DNA of 64,000 nucleotides from Thalassia testudinum. Taxonomy: Eukaryota > Streptophyta > Magnoliopsida > Alismatales > Hydrocharitaceae. Both the position numbers and the translations under genes were made by a program. The number at the start of each line of letters is the position of its first letter. The first letter of the stretch is position 1. The notes beneath the pieces are model-generated. The model was not told the DNA's origin, searched no databases, and saw only the letters and a program-made list of their open reading frames with translations. Location: the NCBI GenBank assembly GCA_037157565.1, contig JAZHRO010000036.1, forward strand, positions 14,868,501 to 14,932,500. The letters are read 5' to 3'. Shown here piece by piece: positions 1 to 11,216 of this stretch.

Positions 1-600
1 TCAATTAGACGGATCTAGAATCGACAGACCCGACAACCTAGTTAAAGCTGGATTATTCAACCGAGGGGACTATACAAATCTGGCATATCTAACTAAAAAA
101 TAGACAGATAGACAAACTTTCTACCTGACTATAAGGCTAGGACAGAAGGATAACCCTATCCGAAAGATGTTCACTAGCCAGCGGTTACCATATTCGTTAC
201 TCCATTGTCACGACTCTTGAGAATAGTGGGTAACGTGCATCCAAACGTGCACAACATGGTATTGATTTGATCAACCGTTACAATAAGATCTCGAGGATCA
301 CGCAAGGCAATTAATGGCCATGTTACGGAAAAGTTACACTATTTAAGTGAGCTATCGCTCCCTTATAGGGGCATGCAGACACAAAGCAAGAGAGAGGAGA
401 GTATTCTTTTGTCTTCTTTATACTTGGTGAAATTTTGAGGGCTTATGTACCCTCCCTAAATGTAGACCTTTATAGGATGGAACTGGGTCACCAAACTTCT
501 CTTATCTCTTGGTGTGATTGCTTATTCTCTTTTTATTTAGGTGGATCCTTTTCCTATCCATAAGCCCGATAGGGTTCTGAAAATGTGGGCTTCGATCGTT
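1..600. repeat. possible LTR fragment
   Basis: No open frame of interest is present. A TATA-like CTATTTAAG at about 339-348 is followed by purine-rich sequence of the kind found at the R region of plant LTRs. No terminal TG/CA pair, primer site or polypurine tract could be placed. If the ATP synthase g gene extends left of the window, this lies in its intron. LTR identity is an inference from texture only. Confidence 0.25.
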
Positions 601-1120
601 TGGTAATAGAAATCCTCCTTGGCATTTTTATTTCTTCCATAAACATCCTATACATGATCCTATGATGGACAGCTCAACAGCTGGATCCATATGGTCCATT
701 CGTACTCCATAGAATTTTCCATTGAGTTTCAAAGATTTATTCATATAACATAAGAAGATGCTGCAAGACACTTGAATCTCCCAACCTCTGTTAATATGTA
801 TGACATCTTCCATCTTGTTGGATATGCTTTAATCATTTAAAACCCATTTCTCCAGAATCCACTGAAAACCATTTTCAGATATTGTAATTAGGGAGCTTTA
901 CCTTACAGCTAGTGTTGTTAGGTAAAATGTTTGAGCGAATGTAATTAGTTAGAACTTAGTGATAATTTAGAAATGAGTGTGAAAGGTATATTACTAATTG
1001 AGGAGAAGGTGAATCCTATAAGTCCGGTATAAAATTGAGATCTCAAAAGCCCAACAAGGAGAGATTTGGTTGAAGTTGATCCAGAAAAGGATGATAGGAG
1101 GCCTAAAATTACATGGGGTT
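601..1120. other. unassigned sequence, probably intronic
   Basis: AT-rich sequence. A 61-codon minus-strand frame at 628-813 looks protein-like but has no homology I can name and no clear splice context. It lies upstream of the ATP synthase g terminal exon, so it is most simply intron. Confidence 0.3.
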
Positions 1121-1239
1121 GAAGTAGCAAATAAGCTTACAGAGATTAGTGTTGTCAAAGGCGAGAGGTACTAAAAGGCGAGGGAGATCCAAAATGCTTG
1201 AGACGCTGGGTGCTCGTCTGAGAGAAATGAGGTACTAAA

Positions 1240-1240
<1 letters not shown>

Positions 1241-1322
<82 letters not shown>

Positions 1323-1345
1323 TGTATGTATGTATATACACACAC
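1241..1345. repeat. microsatellite (TA)n then (TATG)n then CA
   Basis: An uninterrupted TA run from about 1242 to 1295 passes into about ten TATG units up to about 1335 and a short CACACA. This is plain sequence observation; no function is implied. Confidence 0.95.
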
Positions 1346-1869
1346 AATAACCAAAATATGATATGTTATGCAACCATATATATAATATACATGATGTGTA
1401 TGATGTGTAAATGACTAGACAAACAAGCACAATACACATACATATGTATATTGATATGTATGATAGGTGCATATACAGTTTCGTACATTTACGTATCTAC
1501 ATATACAAATGTATACATTATATTTATATGCTTTTACGTTTATATGCTATACTTATGCACGCGTATATGCAAATATATATTTATATGTATAAGTTGACAT
1601 GTACATATATGTATACACAAACATACAAAATATGTGTATAGTTGTATGTATATATATATATATATCTACTATATGTATATATCGATTTAAGCACATGTAT
1701 ATGTATGCATCTATGCATATGTGCCTAGACATATCTATGCATATGTGTGTTTAACTAAGAGAGAATGCTCAATAATTAGGTAAAAAGAAATTAAAATCTT
1801 TAAAAGTATTTTAAAAAAAGAAAGAAAAACCAGCAAACTTAGTTCAGGTGCTCGCTCAGAACTCCTAGA

Positions 1870-2200
1870 GCTTGTTTGGTTGGCGGAATAGAGGGGGAAT
1901 TAGGGCCGAATGTTGTGTTTGGCAACTTTTATTCCAGCCTCGGCAGATTCCGGAGTAAATGAATTCTGCCGAAGAGGTGGAATTCGTTTATTTCACTGTT
2001 TTATTCCGCCTCTCTCAACTTCACCATACAAAATTTGTTTGTTCCTCCTACCAAACACCTCAGGCGGAATAAACACTTTTAATTCGTTGATGTGACAACA
2101 AACACAACCAAACACTTAGACAGAATAAAAACTCTTAATTCTTCCTATTCTTTTACATTCTTTTTTTATCTATCTTAATTATTCCTCAAACCAAACAGGC
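1870..2200. mobile_element. MITE-like element, about 331 bp
   Basis: The ends form imperfect terminal inverted repeats: GCTTGTTTGGTTG at 1870 and CAAACCAAACAGGC ending at 2200. CCTAG is present on both outer sides (1864-1868 and 2202-2206). The interior is AT-rich and contains further copies of GGAATAAA-like words. Ends of the form GCCTGTTTGGTT are common in plant MITEs. The superfamily is not settled because the duplication length is ambiguous. Confidence 0.6.
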
Positions 2201-2391
2201 CCCTAGTGCCTTGGCCCAGGCGCTCGCCTAGGCAACACCTTAGGCCAATCAGGCAAGGCGAGGCCTAGCGAGGCACTAGGGCCTTGCCTCGCCTCAACTT
2301 GGCGCCTAGGCCACCTAGGTGAGCGCATGGACAGCATTGACAAAGATCGACTTTCTTGCCTGACCGAAGTAGCAAATAAGCTTACAGAGAT

Positions 2392-3313
2392 CAGCTTCCA
2401 TCGTTCAATTGGTTCCAAGCCAGACTTCTGATCCACTTCCATCGACCACCGAGAAAAAAAAAGCTTTCAGAGAAATACCAATAATAGTCAGCCCTTTTTA
2501 TAAAAGAGGTAATAGTTTCCTCCGATTCCTCGTCAAAAAGATAGTATCTGAGTGAGGAATCTTGTTGGAATAGGCAATTCAATAGACTGGGATAGCTTTT
2601 GAGAATTCATGTAGTGGGCTTTCCTTGCTGAAGAAATAAGAACCGTGGAGATGTATCATACCATGGTTGCAACTTTGTATTGGTCGGCACATCACGGTAG
2701 AAACACGTGGCAACTCACCATGTCTCAACAGCCCTCTGTTAATTTCAAGCATGATTTGCTTCAATCAGAAGATATCTTTCTCTGTACTCTGTTTTTTGGA
2801 TATGTATGAACAATAAATGTGCTTAATAGAAGCTGATTTACTCGGAACAACTCATGGCAACAAAAAAATTAGAAACAATTGAGAATAAAAAATGTTTATT
2901 TGTAAGCGCTGTCCTTAAAAAAGGAGAGAAACCGTATTGATGCTTCAGTTACGAAAAATGAAGCTAGCGAACTTGATATTTCTTTATTCAAAAAGAATTA
3001 ATTTGCTGTCAGGAATCCACGAGGAAGAGGGAAAAGATATCGAATAATTATGTGATTTTAGGGTAATATTGGTCTGAGCACTCACCGCACGTAAATTCCT
3101 CATGGAGTTTTCGCATCTAGGATTCTTGAAAACTAGTTGATATTTGCCTTTTTTGTCCAAGCTTTCTAGTTTCTCCTTTCTGTCTCGTCATCCTTAAGCA
3201 TACATCCAGGGAATTGGTAATTGTAGTTATGCAGGACTTTGGGATTATTCTTGTAAGGGGTGTTCTATGATCACTATTAGCATCCTGATCGAATATGAAT
3301 AACAATTCTACAG
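2392..3313. other. intron-like sequence before the ATP synthase g exon
   Basis: The stretch ends in TTCTACAG at 3313, a good 3' splice site directly before the coding exon. Short minus-strand frames (2391-2582, 2579-2764, 3117-3305) are present. The last of these lies antisense to the splice region and partly next to the real exon. No upstream exon of the same gene was found back to position 1. Confidence 0.5.
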
Positions 3314-3503
3314 CATACCTGGACGATATGAGGCATTCTGGAAAGAGCTGGATTATGTGAAGAACCTTTGGAGAAACAGCGAGAACCTGAAAGTTGAGAA
3401 TGCCGGCATTGCTGCCCTTTTTGGACTCGAATTGTATGCTTGGTTCTGCGTCGGGGAGATTGCCGGGAGAGGGTTTACAATCACTGGCTACAAAGTTAAG
3501 TAA
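3314..3503 (+). CDS. mitochondrial ATP synthase subunit g, terminal exon (partial gene)
   Basis: This exon encodes the C-terminal 62 residues of the g subunit of mitochondrial F1Fo ATP synthase, a small inner-membrane Fo protein that supports dimerisation of the complex. The frame runs from ATA at 3315 to TAA at 3501-3503. It begins IPGRYEAFWKELDYV and contains NAGIAALFGLELYAWFC and GEIAGRGFTITGY, which match the conserved plant family: the EDAGIAALFGLE-like stretch, the single transmembrane helix with its GxxxG-type glycines, and the short tail. The exon opens after TTCTACAG, with one base left over to complete a codon, which fits the usual split just before IPGR. Upstream exons (normally about 60 N-terminal residues) are not visible in 1-3313 and probably lie outside the window. 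The frame has no lesion and uses the expected stop. A processed pseudogene is unlikely because the splice site is present. A truncated duplicate cannot be excluded. Confidence 0.85.
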
Positions 3504-5084
3504 CAGTCGAGTTCTTCTCGGGAATCACATACCACTACTTTTAATCCGTGTTTGTGCATGTTGTTCTAGCAAAGCAGTTGGTGAGGGTAATAAGCGGCAG
3601 GAATTTTTGTATTACTTTGACTCAGCCATGATATGTTTTATTCGTTGTAGCTACGCAGTTGGGATGTTCCATCAGCCAACTATCGCCTCTCATATTGGTC
3701 GCTGCCCGCCTCCTTTTGTTGCACTCCCTTGAATCAGCATTTTATTATATTGCAATTTTGTTGAAGCAGGGAACTAAATTTGTTCGATTTGAATCAAATC
3801 CTTAAAGAAGCAGAGCTATGAAAATGTATGTAGCTTGTAGCCAAACTAATGCATCTTCTTTCTCCAGTTATATTGAGCTAGTAACCGGTCAGCTTACAAT
3901 GAATGTGGGTGGGTACAATGCAAAATTAAAGAGCTAATATGGATAGAACTTAAAAGTATCCAGCAAACTAAGCTGCACGCTGCGGAGAAAATTCCTCCCT
4001 CGTTCCCCGTCCAATGCCCCTGTTCTCTTCATTTTAATTTTTTCAACCATATGATATACGATAATGCATTTTATGTAATTATCCAAAACTCAACTTTTAC
4101 CGAGAAAAGGGTTTTGCGTTTAAACACACCTAAATGTTGCCTTAAAGCCCTCCTTTGGATTCTCGTGGCGCAATATAATCTACTTAAATTAATTTTGAGC
4201 AAAATTATCACAGAAATGTCCTGATCAGAACATGAGGGTATATTTCGATTACTACCCCTCCTCCTTTGGCCTATTGCTATAATTCGAATTGTATGAAATT
4301 CATGTGCGATGGTAATATGATTACGTGTGAATGGATTTTCATAGAACCAAAAGTAGCACGTCAAGTGGAGGCCTGGGTTGAATCTTACTTTTGCTGTCGA
4401 GGAAGGGGAGGACGAAATGAAATGATGCATTACGACACAGGGTGATGCCTTTCGGATTCTTTTAGGAAACGGAATCTTTTTTTGTGAAGTGATCAACGTG
4501 GCGAGTTTAGGTCGCAGGGGATTTGTGGTGCTCTCTATTTGGGTTTGGTTAAAATTTTTTAATCAATTTTGCATCCCTAGCTTTGGGAAGGAGGCTTACC
4601 GATGCGACCATTGATGATTTTTAGTTTGTTGGCGAGGGTTACAAACCCTATGACCAATCATTATTAAGAGGAAGCCTTGAGCATCGTCGAGCATATGTAC
4701 ATTTTCCGTTCATATAAATGATTCAAACTTTTGCATGCCATCCTCGACTTCTATAAGACCATTTTTTCTTAAGAAGATCATGAATGACTAAGAGAGTAGT
4801 AACTACTTTACCTGAGGACAACCAAATAGTATTAAGCTCAAGTGTCCCTCTCCCGTCTTTCACACAGACACACACGCGTGCACGCACACACACCCCCCGA
4901 TGTGCACAGGCGTGACCTGCTATTTTTACAATAAGGTAATCCATGATGGATGTCAAGCAGTAATGGCCTAATGGATTAAGGTAGTTGCAATAATTTCACA
5001 TTTTAGTCGCAATATACTTTTCTAGACGTTGGCTCCCTTGCGCATATTCATCTTATCAATTAACTGATGGAGGAATTTCGGCTT
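3504..5084. other. 3' UTR of ATP synthase g and intergenic sequence
   Basis: The first few hundred bases are presumably the 3' UTR. AT-rich stretches around 3740-3790 could hold the polyadenylation site but no single signal stands out. A short CA/CG-alternating tract lies at about 4860-4896. A 141-codon minus-strand frame at 4071-4496 has no recognisable domain. No other gene was found. Confidence 0.4.
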
Positions 5085-5099
5085 ATTTCGTCCATTTAG

Positions 5100-5210
5100 C
5101 CTAATTTGGTCAAAAGAATTTTAAATTCAAGATATCTTGAGTAAGAGAGATTTGAACCCCTAGATGTCTCTTGGGTTTAAGCAGCGGTGGGGCCAATCAT
5201 GGGATAGAGT
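5100..5210 (-). repeat. possible tRNA-derived (SINE-like) segment
   Basis: On the minus strand GGTTCAAATCTC (5147-5158) matches a Pol III B box. About 40 bases before it in sense are TTGGCCCCACCGCTG, a weak A-box-like sequence, and AAGATATCTTGAATTTAAA follows. No tail or target duplication was found, so this is only a suggestion. Confidence 0.25.
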
Positions 5211-6720
5211 GTAGAATAGAAATATAGGCATGAGTGAACATCGGGAAGGAGATTTGACACTTAAACCTTCAGAAATTTGAGGAAAGGAGAAAAACTCTCA
5301 AGAATTTTCTTAATAAATGGTTCACTCAAAGCAAAAAGCAAAGGTGCATGTCTCCCTTTTGAAAGAGTTTCAAATAGATTCAATGCGATCTATAAGAAAT
5401 TCTTTCCCAAATATGAATATGATAATCACACCACAGTGAAGAAAAGATGTAAAAGTAAAGACAATAAGTTTATTTACACTAGTAAAAGTTTAATGTCTTT
5501 TGTTTGCTCGCAAGAGAACCTAGATAAGAAGAAGATAAAGCACAAAGTGACAGTGACAGAATGATAAAAATCACACATTTAAAGGTCTAGTCTCCTATTT
5601 ATAGACTTTGTATGAGATGAGGTCACCATTTTGTCGGATTCTAGTTGTCTCCCACTCTCGAATCAGGATTGGATCTTTTAAAATCAATATCTTGAAATTT
5701 CTTGGTGTCGAATATTTCTTGATTTTTTTCTCTAGGAAAACTCATGTGGCTTTCCTATGTAGCTCTTTTCTGCAACATTCGAATGACATCATTTGCTTAA
5801 CTCAAAAAGATAGTATTACTTTCCTTTAACAAATATTTGAATATCCAAGACATTAGAAACATATGAATATTAAAACTTCTCTCCATTCATGATTGGAGGT
5901 AAATTTCTCATAATAGCATATAATATCTAGCTCCATAGAGCATTATATATCTTTAAATTTTATCCTTTGCATAAGAAAGGAAGGAAACTTGGGCATCCTG
6001 ATTGTTAAAAGATTTACCTTTAGGATGATTATTGTTACTCAATGGAATTCACTCATACACATAGATGGCATAAGTTTCTCACTATTTTTTACCAAGTAAA
6101 GATATTCAAGAAACCTCCGAAGAAACTTGAATGTCTAGAGTAAATTAGTCAAATTTTTTTTAGATATTTTACTAATCTTGGCTGAAGAGCCATTTTTCGA
6201 GATATTTTATTAGTCTTGGTTGAAGAACCATATTCCAAGTATTCTCAACATTTCTCTCAAATTTAGCTAAAGAGCTATGTATCTAAGTATTCAATAATGT
6301 TTTCTTCTCAAATAAGGCTAAAAGGCCATTTCTTTTTGAGAATACGATATCTTTCTCAAATTTGGCAAAGCCATTCATGTGAGAATCCCTTGTTACTATT
6401 CTCATTGTTTGAGAAGTGAAATATTCTTGATCATAATAAGAATTTCATTCTTACTACATGGATGCTTTTTTCTTGACACAAATCCTTTGAGGATTCTAAA
6501 GACAAGATGACCCTTCTTAGAATTTTGGTTATCTTTCAAGGACAACTTAACCTTGAGAATGTGAGTACTCTCCTCAAAAAAAGATACTCCTTAGATGAAT
6601 AAGGGATCACTCCTCTGAGAATAAAATAATAAATAATTTCCAAGATCTTTTGAATTCTTTAGTGTCTAACAATTCGATTTCATATTTCTTGTCATTACTT
6701 GGATAATCTTGCTTTCCTGT
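5211..6720 (-). repeat. probable LTR on the minus strand, ends not resolved
   Basis: CTATAAATAG on the minus strand (5595-5604) is a strong TATA box, and the sequence upstream of it in sense (5605-6720) carries an array of short inverted motifs typical of an LTR U3. The 95-codon plus-strand frame at 5277-5564 lies on the transcribed side and has no recognisable domain. Terminal TG/CA dinucleotides and a duplication were not identified. It could belong to a copia element next to the one whose LTR follows. Confidence 0.35.
6177..6374. repeat. array of five GGCT-n-AGCC inverted motifs
   Basis: Five related units recur: CTTGGCTGAAGAGCCAT (6177), CTTGGTTGAAGAACCAT (6215), TTTAGCTAAAGAGCTAT (6262), AAGGCTAAAAGGCCAT (6314) and TTTGGCAAAGCCAT (6361). 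In each, the left and right arms change together (GGCT/AGCC, GGTT/AACC, AGCT/AGCT), so the inverted pairing is kept although the bases differ. Confidence 0.75.
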
Positions 6721-6999
6721 AAACCTTTTCCGCACTCACTTAGATGATCAAATTAGAAACAATTATGATTATGAAATGAGGTAATTTCTGTTAATGTCAA
6801 CCCTTTAAATATTTTGGAGATTTATAGAAAGGGATAAATTGCTAAATAAACTAGAAAAATATATGTGCTATATTTATGTGTGTCAACCCTCAAAATGTTG
6901 GAACTCAAGGTACTTATTGAAAAATGAGAGCACACTTCTTTGGAGAGATTAAAGAAAAGGTGCATTTGTAACAAATAAGTTGTAATTTTTCCTTACTTA

Positions 7000-9870
7000 T
7001 TATTCTAGATAACTTGTAAAGATCCCAAAGATTCCTCTACATGAACTTATAGTTCTAGGATTCCAAGTTTGATCAACTTAGGAATCCACACCCAATGGGT
7101 CAAAACATCCTAGAACCTCCATCACATTCAAATTAGATGTATAGCAATCATATTAGAAGTCTGACACATGATTAGATGTCTGAGACACCCATTAGACCTC
7201 CAACACTTATGCATTAAAGCTTAATAATTTTGCTTTAAGATCCTAAATTTTGAGATTTTGTGTCAAGACACCAAATCTAAACCTTAATTAATCTTTTAAA
7301 CATTCACCAAGTTAGTTAGACGTCTTACAAGATGCCTGATATTTTGTTTAGACATCTCTGCAGACAACTCTTGCACCTACACTAAATCTAGGAACTCAAA
7401 GACGCTGTACTTGGATGTCTTATGTAGCAATCAGACGACTTGACTTTCCATTTAAGCTGTCTAATAGTTTGATGATACATTTGATCACATGACCCAAATC
7501 TAGATCTTTTTGTCTCACAAATTAGTTGACACTCATTTTCTATCATATGCCTAATTAGTACTTGTTTCAGACGCTTAGTATGACCATTAGATGTCTGATT
7601 TTTGTTGTCAGCTGAGTTACTTTTTGCAATCTTTTTCTAGCTCGAGAGAACTTTACTGAAATCTTTGCCAATGGCCATTTAACCTCTTCAAGGACTTCCT
7701 AAACCCTTTTATGTGTTCCGTGAATACCCCTTTAGCTTCCTTAACAAAGGATACATGTTGGGAACCATCAAACCCCACTCGATAATTAAAGGGGGTTGGA
7801 ACTTGAACAATTCAATCCCTGATTATCCGTGGCATTATGGAAGCGTGGAAACATAGGTGTTTAAAATTTTTCTTCAAATCAAAACTAGGATTAATGCCTG
7901 GAAATCTGAGATATTGAAATCAAGAAATAATAACAACCTATGTAACTGGAACTACGTAGGAAGATCTACTATTTCCCTATTATGGGATCCCCACGAGTAA
8001 CAATATTATACTTGTGTGTGGCTTAGCACAACACCTCACGTGTTGTGCCTCCTTAAATAAGTCCTGCCTAGAGGGACTATCTTCTTCTCGGTAGGCAGAT
8101 GAAGCCCTTGGCACCAAGAACACTTAATCTTGCTTTGTGTAGTGTGAACCATTCATGCTCTGCAAACTCCTTCATAATCCACGAGGCGATCATCGCCTCA
8201 AATGCACTAAGAATAGCCTCTACCATAGGTTTAATAACCCACAACATGCACTAGTTTGACGTCCAATGTTCTGCGTGGATGTTCCCTTGGATCCTTGGAC
8301 ATTTAATTTGATGCTTGGACGCTCGGTCATAACTGCAAGCAACGTGTCAGGCACCACCCACCTCCACACTTGGCCATCCAACCATTGAAGAAGGGCATCG
8401 ACTAGAAAAGAACTTGGTTGTCTCCCTTCTTCTATTGGCTCTCCTTTTGGCACTGGGCTTTAGAAAGAAGCAGAGTACGTCAACGACTTTTCTTCACTTG
8501 CTTGGTGGAGAAGGTGTTTGCACACAATTAGAATCAATTAGGGTTCCCCAACTAGGTTTAGGGAGATATTTATACGATCCCAAACCTAATCCTAATATGG
8601 TGTGAATCCTTAAATCTCCATCCAAGAGTTGGGATTTAATCTTACTTGATTTTTATAGGATTGGCCCATAATAACTTACGATATGTTTAGATCTAGTATC
8701 TAAACATTGATTAATTACAATCCAACCCTTGGATGTTATACATAATCAAATTATGTGCAATTAATCACTAAATTAATTGTGATTTAACTCAAATCACATT
8801 AATCAATCCCTAAGTAGGAACTCACCAAAATCATTATTGGTTTCATCATGCCAATAACGAAGAACTCAAGATTTGTAAAATTATGGTGCCATGCCTCCCT
8901 CAGGAATTCAAACTTCCTGTGAATCATTCACACTAGAAGACATATCTAACCCCTAGAATTAAATCCTTGATTTATTGTCCATCCTATCATGGGTTACACA
9001 TTTTTCATGTTCTCGTATCATTAGGACAAGAATGAAGACTAAATCATTTTCCAAAGGACTATCTTCTCTTTCATGTGTAGGTTTGATCAGGACCTGTATG
9101 GCCATGTATGAATTTCGTACTTTCCAATAAATGCAGAGTGTTTTCGTACTTTCCAATATATGCGGAGCGAGTGTGAGTCTCCTGATCTGTTGCATACACC
9201 TACGATAGACGATCTATGTGACTCCTTTAAGAGATCATGTGCCACCTGTGTCCTTATATGCATACCAGTGTTCCAGTTTCAACATTGAGGTGGGTGCATC
9301 AAGTATCGACCCTATTGAGTGATTTGGCTTAGGTTGGTTTACATAGGGCACAAAACTCCAACAATACCCCTTAAAGCTCACAAGTCATTCATAAACCCTC
9401 ATAAGCTCTTCAAGTGCTTTTCTTGCCCTCCTATGCTCAACTCCACCATGCTGAGAGCTCACCTTCCCTTACCGTAACATTAACTCATTGAAAGGGGAGT
9501 GAACTAAGGTTATAGAAGCAAGATTAATCATTCTATCTTTGGGGCTTTATAAGTGTCTTTTGTATTTTTCTTTATTTGTTGTAATTAGGTATTCAGCATC
9601 TCTTTCTACATGGAGGAAAGAAACTCTTCGATTGGGACTAGAGAGAGTCTTTGTACTTGAGTCATACCACCCTCAATTTAAAGTGGTGTGGTTAGTGGTT
9701 TTGTGATCGATTTGTGATCGGAAAATCCTAAGTTAAGGAGACTAAGTGGCGATTTTTACCTTCGAGGTTTTTCATCTAAAAATCATGATTTTTGTGGTGT
9801 GATTTTTATCTATTCATTTTATTTTTTTTAAATTAATTGCTCTAATCACCTCCCCTTTAATGCACTCTTA
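7000..9870 (+). mobile_element. copia (SIRE-like) 5' LTR, interrupted; start approximate
   Basis: The 3' end (about 9680-9870) parallels the end of the solo LTR at 30813-32241: a TCCTAAgTt..GAGA block, then GTGG-rich sequence, then CTAATCACCTCCCCTTTAATGCAC, which corresponds to the CACCCCCC...GTGC ending of SIRE-like LTRs. A degraded tRNA-Met primer site and copia gag follow. Words like AGATGTCTGA recur at 7130-7610, as in the related LTR at 28.2 kb. The LTR is split by the solo LTR at 7756-9363. The start lies somewhere near 6.7-7.0 kb. Confidence 0.55.
7756..9363 (-). mobile_element. solo LTR, 1608 bp, inside the copia LTR
   Basis: It starts TGTTGGGAACC and ends ACTCCAACA, giving TG..CA termini. 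It is flanked by ATACA (7751-7755) and ATACC (9364-9368), a 5-bp duplication with one change. The sense strand is minus: GTATAAATATC at 8565-8575 is a TATA box on that strand, and the minus-strand start TGTTGGAGTTTTGTGCCC is typical of copia LTRs. No internal region is attached, so it is a solo LTR. Confidence 0.8.
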
Positions 9871-9871
9871 T

Positions 9872-9887
9872 TTGTTATTAGAGAAGG
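9872..9887 (+). other. decayed tRNA-Met primer binding site
   Basis: TTGTTATTAGAGAAGG directly after the LTR end resembles the copia primer site TGGTATCAGAGC with a few substitutions. Its place between the LTR end and gag supports the reading. Confidence 0.6.
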
Positions 9888-9971
9888 TTCTCATGAATTA
9901 GGAGTCTCTTCTGATGAGGATCAATGAAGGGATGAGTTACCGCCATTGAATGAAGTGATGGGAAATCAACT

Positions 9972-10932
9972 ATGAAGCCACCTTACATTGGCAGTACAAA
10001 TTATAGCTACTGGAAGCTTCGAATGTCAATGCCATTACAAGTTGACAACTTTGCCATATGGGAGAGATATGAGTTGCAGGAGAAACCTGCCATCTGGTAT
10101 ATGGATGAGCAAACTCAAGAGCTAACCTTGAATTCGAGGGTAATGAATGTGTTGTACTATGCCCTCAGCCTAGACAAAATTCAATCGTGTTTTGTAGTAC
10201 AAGATCTCTCACAAGATTTGAAGAACTCTCCAAGCCACACATGAAGGCACTAACATGGTAAAACTTCAAAAATTATCCTTTTGACCCAGAAATTCTAAGC
10301 CTTCACTATTAAAGAGGAAAAGAAGTTCAAGGATAAGTACATGATATTCACACTAATCGTGAACAACCTCAAGTCCCTTGAAAAGACATTTTTCAAAGGA
10401 GAACTTCAAGCAAAGCTCGTCAATCACTTAGATCATAGTGGAAGCAAAAAGCCATTGCAATAGAGGGAGCTCAACAAATTGAGGAGTTGGACATGGATGA
10501 TCTACTAGGGAACCCCACTACGTATGAGAATAAGATGGAGAACAAAAGATTAAGAGAGGATTACATAAGCCAAACCAGAAGTCACTTGCTTTCAAAGTCG
10601 AAACCAACTTCGAGGTAAGCTCAAATGAAAAAGACTTAGTTTTATTTGCTAAACGTTGTCATAAGTTTATGAGAAATAGGAAGGATAGAAAATTGAAAAG
10701 GAAAGAAGAGAAAGTCGTGGTATGATACAATTGTAAGAAGGGTTACATTCTAAAGGATTGTCCACTCTTAAAGAAGGACGAGGATAAGAAGAAGATAGAC
10801 AAGAAGCATAGCACTAAGTTTAAGAAATTCAAATTGAAGAAGAAAGCTCTACAAGCTACATGGGATAATTCGAGCTCAAGTGAAGAAGAAGAGGAGATTG
10901 AAGACTCCTTCTAGGACACCACATGTCTAGGA
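9972..10932 (+). pseudogene. copia gag, N-terminal and central part, disrupted
   Basis: Capsid-type Gag of a Ty1/copia element, the structural protein of the cytoplasmic retrotransposon particle. The first 90 codons (9972-10244) include GSTNYSYWKLRM and NVLYYALSLDKI, the signature of plant copia Gag (DUF4219/UBN2 family). THEGTN follows after a frame change, then FKDKYMIFTLIVNNLKSL and LDMDDLLGNPTTYE. At 10722-10770 a CCHC zinc knuckle can be seen in decayed form (YNCKKGYILKDCP, with its first Cys codon lost next to a TGA). Several stops and frameshifts make it non-functional. The frame is cut at 10932 by a SIRE-like solo LTR and resumes at 28921, with the TAGGA duplication marking the join. 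Confidence 0.85.
10928..10932. repeat. target-site duplication TAGGA (left)
   Basis: The partner is at 28916-28920. The pair brackets the SIRE-like solo LTR, and without the insert the gag reading continues across one copy. Confidence 0.85.
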
Positions 10933-11216
10933 TGTAATTCCTGACAAAGGGGGTGAGATCGAGCGAGATACATAATAATGCGGAAATATAAAGAAACAAT
11001 CTCGCAAAAGCAATCCCGCAAATGATCACAATGATTTTAGGTGGAAACCCAAACCCGTGTAAAAACCACTACCTAAACCTCTCGTTTTAGGATTTCCCGA
11101 TCAGCTTAGTCGATCAAATCTACTCATCGAGCTACTTAACCGAGGTAGTTCAACCTCAATACAACAACGCTACTTACACAAGGGTAGCGTACCTCAAACC
11201 AACACTACTTAGGTAG
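10933..11216 (-). mobile_element. SIRE-like solo LTR, left segment
   Basis: This is the 3' end of a minus-sense LTR. It begins TGTAATTCCTGACAAAGG on the plus strand, i.e. ends CCTTTGTCAGGAATTACA in sense. It is interrupted at 11217 by the Athila-type element and continues at 27632-28915. The joined length is about 1.56 kb. Confidence 0.8.

Larger units (their letters stand above)
1121..2391. repeat. 1.2 kb insert flanked by 26-bp direct repeats
   Basis: The same 26 bases occur at 1121-1146 and 2366-2391 (GAAGTAGCAAATAAG, then CTTACAGAGAT). They flank 1219 bp containing blocks rich in AGGCGAG/GCCTCGCC near both ends, a TA/TATG microsatellite and a MITE. Exact repeats of this length could be a long target-site duplication or repair-mediated duplication. 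There is no poly(A) tail and there are no clear long terminal inverted repeats, so the insert is unclassified. Confidence 0.6.

Noticed and set aside
628..813. Minus-strand 61-codon frame with a protein-like composition
   Set aside because: No homology, short, no clear splice sites. It is kept only as a note under the unassigned region.
2579..2764. Minus-strand 61-codon frame following an AG splice-like site
   Set aside because: Protein-like but isolated; no neighbouring exon in a compatible frame and no family recognised.
3117..3305. Minus-strand frame that can be extended through 3500 and looks protein-like
   Set aside because: It is antisense to the ATP synthase g exon and its splice acceptor, and the amino acids match no family I know.
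3394..3732. 112-codon plus-strand frame as a gene
   Set aside because: It overlaps the ATP synthase g exon in another frame. The ATP synthase frame is the one with family similarity.
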